From an uncultured Oscillospiraceae bacterium (GTDB lineage: Bacteria > Bacillota > Clostridia > Oscillospirales > Ruminococcaceae): 64,000 nt of DNA. This document shows positions 26,623 to 35,427 of the stretch, piece after piece. Under the pieces are notes generated by a model that saw nothing but the letters and a program-made list of their open reading frames with translations, had not been told where the DNA came from and did no database searches. The DNA lies in the NCBI GenBank assembly GCA_900539695.1, contig UQDG01000003.1, positions 62,001 to 126,000 of the forward strand, in the 5' to 3' direction. A program made the position numbers and the translations under genes. Positions within the stretch are counted from its first letter, which is position 1. Every line of letters starts with the position of its first letter.

Positions 26623-28041
26623 TCAGGAAATGAACTGCAAGGGAGTGAAATCGATGCTGCCGGCAAGCAGGTCTTCCAATGGCATGACGCCGTACAGGCG
26701 CCAGACTGGCGTGTAGGTATAGGCTGTGCCGGATTTGTCAATGCCCTGTCGGGTGTCAATCTGTTCATCATAGATGACCAGCACCTGGCCGTTCTGGATG
26801 TCCAAAATCTGGATGTTCTGTACACCCTTGCCCTCGGCATAACGCTTTTGCGGGATGAGGGTCATCTGGCCGCTGCCATCGCAGAAATATTGTGCGCTGG
26901 TGCCATCGCCGGTGCCCATGCCGTCAGAACCGCGGCCCCATTCGTCCACCGTCAGCAGCCAGCCATCGTGATAACGCGCGACGCTGTAGTTGGCCTCGTA
27001 CTCGGCGGTGGTAGTGGGCAGGTTTTCGGCAAGCACTGTGCGCTGCCCGGTGGCTGCATCCCGCACAGCGGCGGTGCCGTGTTCGTTGTCGCATTCGGCA
27101 ATGCCGCTGCTAAAAGACCCGTAGTAGCCGGTCAGGGTGTAATAGAGGCGGCTATGGCTGATGACACCGCTGTTTGTGTAGGTGTTGCCGTAATCATCGT
27201 GGACTTCCTGCGGCGGGGTGACGATGGTGCCATCATCGACCTCGTACCGTTGGGCGGCGGTGCACTGGTTGGCGGCAAGGTCATAACACCAGACCTGCAC
27301 GGCGGAATTATAATAGTTATTAGGATCGGGGTTCCTTTCGGAATGGGTAAAATACAGCTGGCAGCCGCTGGCGCCGACCAGATTGACGAAAGTAACTTGC
27401 CCCGTGCTGCCGCGCCCGTTTTCAAGACCGTCCAGCTGGTAAAGCGTCTGCATATCGCCGGTTGCTTTAGAAACGGCCAGCAGCATGGCGGACATGGTGG
27501 CGTTGCTGTAGTTGTCAGTGGTTAAGAAATAAAGGTGCGTGTCATCCGCCGCCATACCGATAGGCTGTACCCATCCAAACGGTAAATCATCTGCAAGGCA
27601 GGTACGTTGGGTATGGTCCACGTTGATTTTCTCTAAGCGGAAAACGGTTGTATCTTCCGCTTCTTTATATAGGCAGATGTAGAGATAGACCTCGCTGCCA
27701 TCGGCATAACAAGTGGCCGAGCCTTGGATGTAGGCTGGGCAGGCATCACTGTCGTGGGTGCAGCCGGGCACATTGCAGGCCGGGCGGGCCAGACCAGTGG
27801 TTTCCTCGACCGCATAGACAAGATTGCGGCCAATGTCGACCTCGTGGTTGACCTCACTGTCGGCAAAAGTCTGATAGTAGATCCCGCCGTCCGCGGCGCT
27901 TAGCATGCGCACTTCCCCACTGCCGACGTCTTGGGTGGTGGTAGATTCTTCCGGCGCGGCTGGTAGAGTATCAGATGTAGGGGCGGTACAGGCGGTTAAC
28001 GTAAAGGTCAGTGCGGCGGCGAGGGGGAGTAGCTTTTTCAT
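26623..28041 (-). CDS. Lipoprotein of the CxHxC family (copy 1)
   Basis: 472 residues. Type II signal peptide with lipobox LTAC, Cys18. A Ser/Thr-rich linker follows, then C89-x4-C94-x-H96-x4-C101-P, shared with three other lipoproteins of this locus. The rest has repeated aromatic-rich blocks (YFLTTDNYS, LYFTHSERN, LYYTLTGYYG) like the blades of a beta-propeller. It is the most diverged of the four. Its C-terminus (MPLEDLLAGSIDFTPL) still resembles the shared ending. The ATG overlaps the stop of the preceding 263-residue gene. It probably sits on the outer face of the membrane. Function unknown. Confidence 0.8.
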   Translation of the reverse strand: MKKLLPLAAALTFTLTACTAPTSDTLPAAPEESTTTQDVGSGEVRMLSAADGGIYYQTFADSEVNHEVDIGRNLVYAVEETTGLARPACNVPGCTHDSDACPAYIQGSATCYADGSEVYLYICLYKEAEDTTVFRLEKINVDHTQRTCLADDLPFGWVQPIGMAADDTHLYFLTTDNYSNATMSAMLLAVSKATGDMQTLYQLDGLENGRGSTGQVTFVNLVGASGCQLYFTHSERNPDPNNYYNSAVQVWCYDLAANQCTAAQRYEVDDGTIVTPPQEVHDDYGNTYTNSGVISHSRLYYTLTGYYGSFSSGIAECDNEHGTAAVRDAATGQRTVLAENLPTTTAEYEANYSVARYHDGWLLTVDEWGRGSDGMGTGDGTSAQYFCDGSGQMTLIPQKRYAEGKGVQNIQILDIQNGQVLVIYDEQIDTRQGIDKSGTAYTYTPVWRLYGVMPLEDLLAGSIDFTPLQFIS

Positions 28042-28829
28042 GGGGTGTCTCCTTTAGCGTAGAGGGCGTCAAGATCAGCATAGTCCTGCGGGGTCATGCT
28101 GGCGGCGGAGAGGGTGATGCCATAGCGGCAGTTGGCGGTGAGGTAGAGCTGTGCGGTCTCGCTGTAGGCGGCGACGCCGAAATCCCGCACGGCGGCTCTC
28201 CAATCCGGGTACTGCCAATCGGCAAAGGAATCCAGCCCCAAAAGGGTGCTGTACTTTTGCAGGTAGGCGGCGTCCGCGATAAGGTGGGTGGTATCCTGGC
28301 CGTCCTGGTAGTTGAAATAGACCGGGGTATCAGCGCTTGTCAGAATCAGGTTCAATGCAAAGCTGCTGTAAGAATCAGGCGATTCATCATCAAAATTTTC
28401 TATGACATTGCAGCTTACCTGTGTCAGGCCGCCGGGGGCGGTGGCGGCGTTCCAGGTGGTGTCTTTGTCGTTTTGGGTGCAGACGGCCAGGGCTTTGGCA
28501 AGTTGGACGTCGGTCAGCAGCCCGGCATCGTGAAGGGCGCGCAGGGCACTGCGAGCACGGTCCAGCGTGGCGTCATCGATGGCGGTCTGCGCCCAGGGGT
28601 TTTCGCTGCCGCTGTTGTAGCCCAGCGGGACGTTCAGTACATGGTTGCAGGCGTACAGCGTGCAGGCAGTGGAATTGGCGCGGGCTTCGGCGGACAGGCC
28701 CTCGGCGGCCGTCTGGCTGTGCGGGGCGGAGAGAAGTGCTTTGTCCCACAGCGAAAAAACAGCGAAAGGCAGCGCCAGACTGAGGAGGACCACCAGCGCA
28801 CAGGCCAGTGGAAGGCGATATTTTTTCAT
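28038..28829 (-). CDS. Membrane-anchored extracellular protein of unknown function
   Basis: 263 residues: basic start MKKYR, signal anchor (residues 6-28), then a soluble outer domain without a lipobox. It carries several Cys (TACTLYACN near 56, AVCTQ near 116, SCNVIEN near 141, NCRYG near 235). I recognise no family. It overlaps the kinase gene upstream by 4 bp and the lipoprotein gene downstream by 4 bp, so it is made together with both. Its place directly after the kinase suggests an accessory sensor or modulator, an inference from position only. Confidence 0.7.
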   Translation of the reverse strand: MKKYRLPLACALVVLLSLALPFAVFSLWDKALLSAPHSQTAAEGLSAEARANSTACTLYACNHVLNVPLGYNSGSENPWAQTAIDDATLDRARSALRALHDAGLLTDVQLAKALAVCTQNDKDTTWNAATAPGGLTQVSCNVIENFDDESPDSYSSFALNLILTSADTPVYFNYQDGQDTTHLIADAAYLQKYSTLLGLDSFADWQYPDWRAAVRDFGVAAYSETAQLYLTANCRYGITLSAASMTPQDYADLDALYAKGDTP

Positions 28830-30301
28830 GGCTGCTCCTTTCCGTCTGCACAGGCGGCAGGCAAATCATCAGGGCCAAGGATAGGTACGGATACGGTCAC
28901 GGTCGTACCCACACCCTCGGTGCTGTCGATTTGTAATTGGGTGCCGTGGGCCTGGGCGATTCGGGTACACAGCGCCAGCCCGATGCCGCTGCCACCATCG
29001 GCACGGTTGCGGGACTTGTCCACCATATAAAAGGCTTCGGTCACGCGGGGCAGGTCGGCGGCAGGGATGCCGCAGCCGGTATCGGCCACTGTGAAAACGG
29101 CGGTGCTCCCCTGCTGCTGGCAGCGCAGTGTGATGGCCGCCCCCGCAATGCCCTTGCAGGCGTGCTGGGCGTTGATGGTCAGATTGCGCAGCATATCCAC
29201 CCAGAGGGCGCGGTCCACCTGCACGGCGCAATCGCAGGCGATGATGCGCGGCACGGGTGTGCTGCCCTGGGGCAGGCTGCGCACTACTTGATTCAGCAGG
29301 CTGCGGTCGCTGACAGGTTCCGACGTCAGGCGGTCAGCGGCGTCTAAGCCCATCAGAGCCAGCAGACGGCGGCTGAGTTCCTCCAACCGGCGGGTCTCAT
29401 GGTAGATGTAGTTGGCAGATTCCCGCTGCAAGTCTGCGTCGTCAGGCGCGGCACGCATCAGGTCGGCATAACCAAGCATGGCAGTCATGGGAGTCTTGAC
29501 CTCATGAGTGAAGGCTGCAATGAAGTCTTTCTGGCTTTGCAGCGTTTCGTCCATCTCGCCAATTTTAGTCTCTACCGCAGCAGCCATAGCGTCAAAACTG
29601 CGGCTCAGTACACCGATCTCATCGTTGGTCTGCACCTGGGTGCGTTCAGTATACTGCCCGGCAGCAATCTTCTCACTGGCAGATTGCAGGGTGGTCAGCG
29701 GCCGGGTGACGAGGCGGCTGAAGAGAACTGCCGCCGCACCGCCCAGCGCCAGCAAAGCGGTTGAAGCTGCCAGCCAGGCCCGCAGTTGGGCGTTGCGCGT
29801 GGCAAACACGCTGGTGACATCGTAGGAGCAGAGTATGTCTGCCTGCACGCCGGGAATATCCAACGGCTGGGACAACAGCAGATACCAGTGCCCCGCGCAG
29901 TGAGCCAGCTGCCAGTGGTCAGCTCCATTGGAAACGGCCTGCATTTGCACAGCACGCGGCAATGCCGTGGGCAGGTTGGAATATAGCGTATATGCACCGT
30001 TGACCCATAGAGCAAGGCCGCTGTTGGCATCGGCCGTTTGCTCGGCATACTGCTGGGCGGCGGTGGCCAGGGTGTAGTTCTCGACCATAGTGTTGGTCGA
30101 GAACAAGGTGTTGGTTTCGGCAGCGGTAAAAATGCAGCGCTCGAGTGTGTATTTTTCTTTGGCCTGCTGAGCCTGCATGGCGGCGCGGGTGGTCTCTAAA
30201 CTGCCGGAAAAGCTTTTGCCGGTCAAGATCAACCCCGCCGCGCAGAGCGCACAGGAAAGCAGCGTGATGCAGCCAAGGGATAGTTTGGTAGCAAATTTCA
30301 T
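28826..30301 (-). CDS. Sensor histidine kinase (HAMP, HisKA, HATPase)
   Basis: 491 residues from ATG 30301 after GAGGAA. Membrane helix 8-28, an extracellular sensor of about 150 residues, second helix about 173-196, HAMP about 197-250, phospho-acceptor His266 in FTHEVKTPM, then the ATPase domain (N-box NLTINAQHAC, G1 DTGCGIP, G2 GGSGIGLALC). Its partner is most likely the OmpR-type regulator at 34654-35313, although three lipoprotein genes separate them. This split arrangement means sensor and lipoproteins are transcribed as one unit. Confidence 0.92.
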   Translation of the reverse strand: MKFATKLSLGCITLLSCALCAAGLILTGKSFSGSLETTRAAMQAQQAKEKYTLERCIFTAAETNTLFSTNTMVENYTLATAAQQYAEQTADANSGLALWVNGAYTLYSNLPTALPRAVQMQAVSNGADHWQLAHCAGHWYLLLSQPLDIPGVQADILCSYDVTSVFATRNAQLRAWLAASTALLALGGAAAVLFSRLVTRPLTTLQSASEKIAAGQYTERTQVQTNDEIGVLSRSFDAMAAAVETKIGEMDETLQSQKDFIAAFTHEVKTPMTAMLGYADLMRAAPDDADLQRESANYIYHETRRLEELSRRLLALMGLDAADRLTSEPVSDRSLLNQVVRSLPQGSTPVPRIIACDCAVQVDRALWVDMLRNLTINAQHACKGIAGAAITLRCQQQGSTAVFTVADTGCGIPAADLPRVTEAFYMVDKSRNRADGGSGIGLALCTRIAQAHGTQLQIDSTEGVGTTVTVSVPILGPDDLPAACADGKEQP

Positions 30302-30314
30302 AGGCAGTTCCTCG

Positions 30315-31658
30315 CTAAGCAAAATCGTCGCCCAGCAGGGTGACGTGGACCCAATCCTGGCTGCCCGCCAGGTAGTCGTCGAAAGAGATGATACCGTACT
30401 CATTGCGGCCTACGGTATAGCTGGCAGGCAGGCCGTCGGGGCCGATGCCTTTTTCGGTGTAGTACACCTCGCCATATTGCAGGAAAAGCATGCCGTGATC
30501 CGCGGCCCAGATGATGGGGCAGCGCGGCGCGGCCTGGTCCTTGAACCAGGTGGTGGGCTGGGGCTGGAATTCGCCGGTGTCCAGATTCAAAAGGCACTCG
30601 TTGTCGCCGTTGCCGAGGTCTGTGATATAGACGCTTGCCCAGTTGCCGGGCAGAATGTCCGGGTCGTCCGGCACGGCCTGCCCGGGCAGGTCAAAAGATT
30701 GGGTGGTGGAGCTGCCTGTGGACAGGTTCATCTGGGTGACGGTGCCGCCCGGGCTTAGCAGATAGACGATGCCGTTCTGCACCTTGGCAATGGCACCGTC
30801 GGCTACGGTCCAGTGGAAATCGAGGGGGTGCTCTTCCCCATCGGTGCCCAGCAGGTACAGCGAGACGGGCTGGGTAAGCTGGGCGGCATCCTGCTCGTCG
30901 TACCAGGCGTCGTATTCTTCTTCGGTGGCAGTGTCCCCAGCTTTTTTAAGTTCGGGGATGTAATACTACTCGTTGTGCTGAAGAATAATTTTATCCTGCC
31001 AGCAGCCGACGGCATGGTACCATTCGGAATCGGAGCGGGTCTTCTGCCCGATGACGGCGGCGCCGGTTTCATCGATGCGCAGGATGAGAAAGTCGCTCCC
31101 GGAGTAGTAGGTGGTGTAAAGCGCGCTGCCATCGGCGTACCAGTTGTTGACGACGCCGAGGTCGGGCAGGTCGTCTCCTTCCACGATACGATGGCGGTTG
31201 CGGCCGTCCAGGTCGCTGACATCCACGTAGGCACCGCAGCTGTCATTGAAGCGGCCGTCGATGATCCAGTAGAGCCTGTCCGGTGCGGGAATGAGGTAAG
31301 CGGTGGGCACGGCACCGCTGGCGGATTGGGCCATAAAGCCCGGGCAGGTATCGTCCTCGTGGGGGCAGTTTGGCTTATAGCAAAGGATCTGCTGCTGGCC
31401 GGTGGTGAGGTCGATGGTGGTGGCAAAATAGCGGTCCTCGCCGTTTACGTTCATGACGTTGTAGACGGCGTTTTGACCCATAGCGAAGCCCGACCAGGTG
31501 GTGATGGCGGTCAGGTCTGTGGAGAGCTGGGGCGTGGATTCGGCAGCAGGTGTAGGGGCTGTGCTGGCAGTGATAGCAGCATCGGGTGCGGCGGCACAGG
31601 CGGTCATGGATAAGGCCAGCGCCAGCAGGGGCGCGGTGATTTTAGCGGAAAATTTCAT
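30315..31658 (-). pseudogene. Lipoprotein of the CxHxC family (copy 2), interrupted by an in-frame TAG
   Basis: Read from ATG 31658 (MKFSAKIT) it has lipobox SMTAC (Cys21) and C93-x4-C98-x-H100-x4-C105-P. Codon 231 is TAG (30968-30966), after QHNE; the same frame continues without further stops to 30315, giving 447 codons if read through, almost the length of copy 3 (448). The part after the stop aligns well with copy 3 (FHWTVADGAIAKV against FHWTLGEGSIVKV) and keeps the shared ending DDYLAGSQDW. The second part has no good ribosome site. A recent nonsense mutation, a sequencing error or amber readthrough are all possible. Confidence 0.8.
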
Positions 31659-31677
31659 GGCAGGTTCCTCAAAAACA

Positions 31678-33024
31678 TCAGACCAGGTCGTTGCCCAGCA
31701 GGGTGACGGGGAACCAGTTCTGGCTGCCCGCAAGATAATCGTCCACCGAAATCAGCCCGTATTCACCGCGGCAGGTGGTGAAACTGTAGGATTGCCCGTC
31801 GGGGCCGATGTCGTTTTGGGTATAGTAGATCTCATTGTATTGTACAAGCAGCATGTCGTCACTTGCGGCGACCACAAAAGGGCTGCGGGGAATGGCCTGG
31901 TCTTTGAACCAGGCGGTGGGCAGCTGGAAGTATTCGCCGGTGTCCAGATTTAAAAGGAAGTCGTTATTATCGCCATCGGAAACATCCATGTAAACGGGAA
32001 TATAATCACGCAGTAGCGTGTTTTCTGAGCTGGACCAGACACTGGCGGGCAGGTCCAGCTGGTGGGTGGTAGAAGTGCCGGCGGCTAAGTCCATCTTGGT
32101 AACGGTGCCGTCCCGACCCAGCAGATAGGCGGTGCCGTCGTCTACTTTGACGATGGAACCTTCACCAAGTGTCCAGTGGAAGTTTGCGGTGGTTTCGTTG
32201 CCCTGCGTATCAATCAGGCATAGATCGAAGGGGCGGCTGTCACGGGCGGCTTCCCAGGCTTTATCAAAGGCATCAAGTTCCTCTTGCGTGGTGGCATCGC
32301 CAAGCTCTGGTTCGTCATAATCGGGGCAGTGCTGAACAACAAGCTTGTCCTGCCAGCAGCCTACTGCAAAATAGCTTTCGTAGCCTTGCAGGGCTTTCCA
32401 GGTAAGAAGCTTCAGGCCCGATTCGTCAATGCGGAAGAAGGAAAAGTTGCCCGGGGTGGTGACGACTGCATAGATGGCGCTGCCGTCATTGTACCAGCCT
32501 GCAACATAGCTTAAATCAGGGATGGCACTGCTTTCCAGGATACGGCGGCGGTTCTGGCCGTCGGAATCGCTGATGTCGATATAGGAGCTGGTGCCTGCGG
32601 TGATGCTGCTGTCAACGATCCAGTACAGTTTATCCCCGACGGGAATCAGGGCGGCGCGGGAAGACTCTGCCATAAAGGCGGGGCAGCTATCATCCGTGTG
32701 GGAACACCCGGATCTGTGACAAAGAACCTGCTGCTGGCCCGTAGAAAAATCAATGAAAGTGGCGAAAATGCACCCGTCGTTGTTCACATTCATGGGCTGA
32801 TAAACCGCATTTTTGCCCATGGTGGTGCCCAAGATGTTGGTCATGCTGGTAAGCGGGGCGTTGGGCTGTGGGGCGGCTTCCGTGGTTGGCGCGGGTGTTT
32901 GGGTTGTGGTGGATGATGCGGCGGTTTCGGGCGCGGGGGCGGCTGCATCGTGTACGGCGGCACAGGCAGTAAGCGATACAGCCAACGCCAGCAGACAGGA
33001 TAGGAGTTTAGAAGAAATACGCAT
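31678..33024 (-). CDS. Lipoprotein of the CxHxC family (copy 3)
   Basis: 448 residues. Lipobox LTAC with Cys21, a Pro/Thr/Ala linker to about residue 58, then C102-x4-C107-x-H109-x4-C114-P. After it come LYWIVDSS, SYIDISDSDGQNRR and further Asp/aromatic blocks suggesting beta-propeller blades, ending ISVDDYLAGSQNWFPVTLL. It is closest to copy 2. It is separated from its neighbours by 36 and 19 bp, so it belongs to one operon with them. Function unknown; surface ligand binding in connection with the kinase is a guess. Confidence 0.82.
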   Translation of the reverse strand: MRISSKLLSCLLALAVSLTACAAVHDAAAPAPETAASSTTTQTPAPTTEAAPQPNAPLTSMTNILGTTMGKNAVYQPMNVNNDGCIFATFIDFSTGQQQVLCHRSGCSHTDDSCPAFMAESSRAALIPVGDKLYWIVDSSITAGTSSYIDISDSDGQNRRRILESSAIPDLSYVAGWYNDGSAIYAVVTTPGNFSFFRIDESGLKLLTWKALQGYESYFAVGCWQDKLVVQHCPDYDEPELGDATTQEELDAFDKAWEAARDSRPFDLCLIDTQGNETTANFHWTLGEGSIVKVDDGTAYLLGRDGTVTKMDLAAGTSTTHQLDLPASVWSSSENTLLRDYIPVYMDVSDGDNNDFLLNLDTGEYFQLPTAWFKDQAIPRSPFVVAASDDMLLVQYNEIYYTQNDIGPDGQSYSFTTCRGEYGLISVDDYLAGSQNWFPVTLLGNDLV

Positions 33025-33060
33025 AGGGCAGATTCCTTTCCGAAAATCGGCGGTAGGATA

Positions 33061-34377
33061 TTAGTACAAAAGCCCACCATCCAGCATGGCGACGGGCGTC
33101 CAATCCTGGCTGCCGGAGAATAAGTCTTGCAGAGAAATCAGGGCCAGGTCAGAAAATGTCTGCTGGCGCTGATATGGAAGCCCCTCTGGGGTGAGCTGCG
33201 GCGTAGAAACGGTGCGGTCACTGACTTTGACCAGTGCCATCGTGCCATTCTCGGCATAGATGACCGGAGACCGGGCAACAGCAGTGTCCTTGCACCAGGT
33301 GGGGGCCAACTCTATGGCGGTATCGCTGCCGGGGGTCCAGGCATAGTTGATTTCGTTGCTGATCAGGCCAATGGTGCCATCGCCGTAGGCGATGCAATAA
33401 TTGTTCCAGCCACCGCCAGCGGGCAGCGGGAGCGTCTCGGTAGTTTGGGCGGCAAGGTCGGTGACCTCGATGGTTTCGGCCTGGTCGCCGCTGCCGGGAA
33501 CGTAATAAAGCTTGCCGTCATGCAGGGTGGAAATCCAATCGGTAGGGCTGCCAAAGTCGATGCTGTAGCTGCCCAAATCCGTAACGGAGCCGTCGGTATG
33601 CACGCCTATCAGGCCTGTGCCGCTGCCGCTGAGGGGCGGTGTGCAGGCAAAGACGGCCATATCCTGCCAGCAGCCAAGGATGGTGCAGCGGGGCGTGTTG
33701 TCCTGCGTATAAAGAGGGTTTTCGGGCGTGGGATGCCCATCGTTCAGCGGGAAAACCGAGGTCAGGCCGGTATCATCCAGCCGGACAAGGCTGCTGGCGG
33801 CGGTGGCAAGATACAAAGCATCACCATCGGTAAAGCACATGGACATCGTGCAATCCAGCTGGAATATACTACCGTTCTCAACAATCGTGTGACGATTACT
33901 GCCGTCCAGTGCGCTGACATCGACCCGGACATTGACGGGCGAGGCCCCACCATTGATAAACCAGTAGAGCCTGTCTCCTGCGGCAACTAACCCGCCGGTG
34001 TAGTACTGCGACAAAGCATCATCGTCAGCGGCCATAAAGGCCGGGCAGCCTGCATCAACGTGGGAGCAGCCGTCTGCGCTGCAAAGCACCTGCTGCTGTG
34101 CGGTGGCAAAATCAATTTTGGTAGCCAGCAGTGTGGCGCCGAATTTCATAGGCAGATAGGCGGTGGTGTCCGTTATAGCAAACTCTGGGGCTGTGCCGCC
34201 GCTGTTGAGGATGTACAGCGGCTTACCGCTGGCAACTGCTGCGGCGGGGGGCTCCTGCGTGGTGACAGTGAGCGCGGCGGATTCCGCCGCTGGAGTGATG
34301 CCTGCGGCAGGTTCAGCAGCGCAGGCGGTGAGTATCAGGGCGGCCAGGGCCATGGCAAAAGCTGCGCGGTATTTCAT
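33061..34377 (-). CDS. Lipoprotein of the CxHxC family (copy 4)
   Basis: 438 residues from ATG 34377; AAAGGAG lies 9 bp upstream, whereas the in-frame ATG at 34386 has no spacing to it. Lipobox LTAC with Cys19, linker to about 55, then C99-x4-C104-x-H106-x4-C111-P, LYWFINGG and VDVSALDGSNRH as in copies 2 and 3. It ends LISLQDLFSGSQDWTPVAML. It is the first gene of the lipoprotein-kinase unit, about 280 bp downstream of the response regulator with a MITE in between. Confidence 0.82.
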   Translation of the reverse strand: MKYRAAFAMALAALILTACAAEPAAGITPAAESAALTVTTQEPPAAAVASGKPLYILNSGGTAPEFAITDTTAYLPMKFGATLLATKIDFATAQQQVLCSADGCSHVDAGCPAFMAADDDALSQYYTGGLVAAGDRLYWFINGGASPVNVRVDVSALDGSNRHTIVENGSIFQLDCTMSMCFTDGDALYLATAASSLVRLDDTGLTSVFPLNDGHPTPENPLYTQDNTPRCTILGCWQDMAVFACTPPLSGSGTGLIGVHTDGSVTDLGSYSIDFGSPTDWISTLHDGKLYYVPGSGDQAETIEVTDLAAQTTETLPLPAGGGWNNYCIAYGDGTIGLISNEINYAWTPGSDTAIELAPTWCKDTAVARSPVIYAENGTMALVKVSDRTVSTPQLTPEGLPYQRQQTFSDLALISLQDLFSGSQDWTPVAMLDGGLLY

Positions 34378-34457
34378 AGAAAGCATCTCCTTTGTTATGT
34401 TCTGGCCTTAGTGTACGGCGGCAATGTCACGGTTTTGTTTCCGGCGGGCGTCCGGGA

Positions 34458-34473
34458 TGCAAACTTTTGCGAC
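34458..34473 (-). promoter_or_regulatory. Candidate response-regulator site before the lipoprotein operon
   Basis: The minus strand reads GTCGCAAAAGTTTGCA, which is nearly the same as TTTGCAAAAGTTTTCA upstream of the response-regulator gene (35361-35376). Both can be read as two half-sites with a 10-bp period, the usual form for OmpR-type regulators. Confidence 0.4.
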
Positions 34474-34480
34474 GATTTTA

Positions 34481-34652
34481 GGCAATACCGCATAATTCTA
34501 AGTGCCGATACGGCGAGCGAGGTGCGGCAGCTGCTAAGCCAAAAGCGCAGATAATACTTTGTGTATTATCGAGCATTTTGGCAACGCAGATGCCGTGCCG
34601 CAGCCGCCGGAGCGGTGCTTAAGCCGTTAGGCGGGAATTGTGCGGTGTTGCC
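34481..34652 (+). mobile_element. 172-bp MITE, copy A
   Basis: Ends are imperfect 18-bp inverted repeats (GGCAATACCGCATAATTC and the complement of GGCAACACCGCACAATTC). The interior is a long interrupted palindrome with a central hairpin GATAATAC-N5-GTATTATC. It is flanked by TTTA on both sides (34477-34480 and 34653-34656), a 4-bp target duplication. The right TTTA holds the TAA stop codon of the response-regulator gene. It has no coding capacity. Copy B at 58798-58969 is in the opposite orientation with 3 differences. Confidence 0.9.
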
Positions 34653-34653
34653 T

Positions 34654-35313
34654 TTACTCTTTTTCCAGCATATAACCCACATTGCGCACGGTACGCAGGC
34701 GATCGCCCAGATGCAGTTTGCGGCGCAGCCGGGTGACATGGGTATCCAGCGTGCGGGTGCTGTCGGCAATGTCATCCTCGCCCCAGACGGTTTCGTACAG
34801 ATAGTCCCGGTAGAGTGCGCGGCCGCGGTTACGCAGGAAAAGCAGCAGTAGTTCGTACTCTTTGGGCGTCAGGCGTATCTCCTCGTCCCCGCGCTGGATG
34901 CGGCAGGCAGCGGTGTCTACGGTCAGATCCCACAGGTGGTAGACTACCATGCTGCGGCCCGCGCGGCGCAGAACGCTTTCTACCCGGGCTACTAATTCGG
35001 CCGGGGCAAAGGGCTTGACGATATAATCATCGGCCCCGCTGTGCAGGCCGCGCACGCGGTCCTCTACCGCCGCCTTGGCCGTGATGAAGATGCAGGGTGT
35101 GCCGGTGGGGCGGATATAGTTCAGCAGGTCGTAGCCGTCGATTTGGGGCATCATAATATCCAGCAGCACCAGGTCGTACTGTTTTTTCTCCAGCAGATCG
35201 GCGGCTTTGATGCTGTCGGTCACGGCCTCGCAGCGGTAGCCTGCGTCGGTCAGGATGCGGCGTATCAGCATGGCGATAGCCTGTTCGTCGTCTACAACTA
35301 AAATCGGATGCAT
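34654..35313 (-). CDS. OmpR-family response regulator
   Basis: 219 residues from ATG 35313 (MHPILVVDDE) after AAAGGAGG. Receiver domain with Asp52 (VLLDIMMP), Lys near 102 (VKPF), and a C-terminal winged helix (125-219; LTPKEYELLLLFLRNRGR, then TRTLDTHVTRLRRKL). Its likely partner is the kinase at 28826-30301. Its stop codon lies in the target duplication of MITE copy A, so the insertion did not change the protein. A candidate autoregulatory site overlaps its -35 box. Confidence 0.93.
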   Translation of the reverse strand: MHPILVVDDEQAIAMLIRRILTDAGYRCEAVTDSIKAADLLEKKQYDLVLLDIMMPQIDGYDLLNYIRPTGTPCIFITAKAAVEDRVRGLHSGADDYIVKPFAPAELVARVESVLRRAGRSMVVYHLWDLTVDTAACRIQRGDEEIRLTPKEYELLLLFLRNRGRALYRDYLYETVWGEDDIADSTRTLDTHVTRLRRKLHLGDRLRTVRNVGYMLEKE

Positions 35314-35335
35314 GGCAAAAACCTCCTTTGCCTCT

Positions 35336-35364
35336 ATTGTACCGCAGAATGTGTCCGATTTGAA
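35336..35364 (-). promoter_or_regulatory. Promoter of the OmpR-type regulator
   Basis: TTCAAA (35364-35359), 17 bp, TACAAT (35341-35336). The weak -35 overlaps the candidate regulator site. Confidence 0.55.
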
Positions 35365-35376
35365 AACTTTTGCAAA
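35361..35376 (-). promoter_or_regulatory. Candidate autoregulatory site of the OmpR-type regulator
   Basis: TTTGCAAAAGTTTTCA on the minus strand, matched by a near-identical 16-mer at 34458-34473 before the lipoprotein operon. Centre at about -40 relative to the predicted start of transcription. Confidence 0.4.
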
Positions 35377-35380
35377 GAAA

Positions 35381-35414
35381 AAGCCGTCGTGCAGCAAAAA
35401 GCGCACAGCGGCTT
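35381..35414 (-). terminator. Intrinsic terminator of pheT
   Basis: AAGCCG plus GTGC stems around a loop (with small mismatches), then TTTTTC on the minus strand, 14 bp after the pheT stop codon. Confidence 0.75.
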
Positions 35415-35427
35415 AGAAATTATAAAA

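Noticed and set aside
26623..26840. Long open frames on the opposite strand across most genes (for example 35308-37830 opposite pheT)
   Set aside because: These are GC-driven antisense shadows; they lack ribosome sites and family motifs, while the pheT frame has full domain structure.
30315..30782. A separate small gene starting at 30782
   Set aside because: It is the same reading frame as the upstream lipoprotein part, aligns with copy 3 as its C-terminal half, and has no ribosome site.
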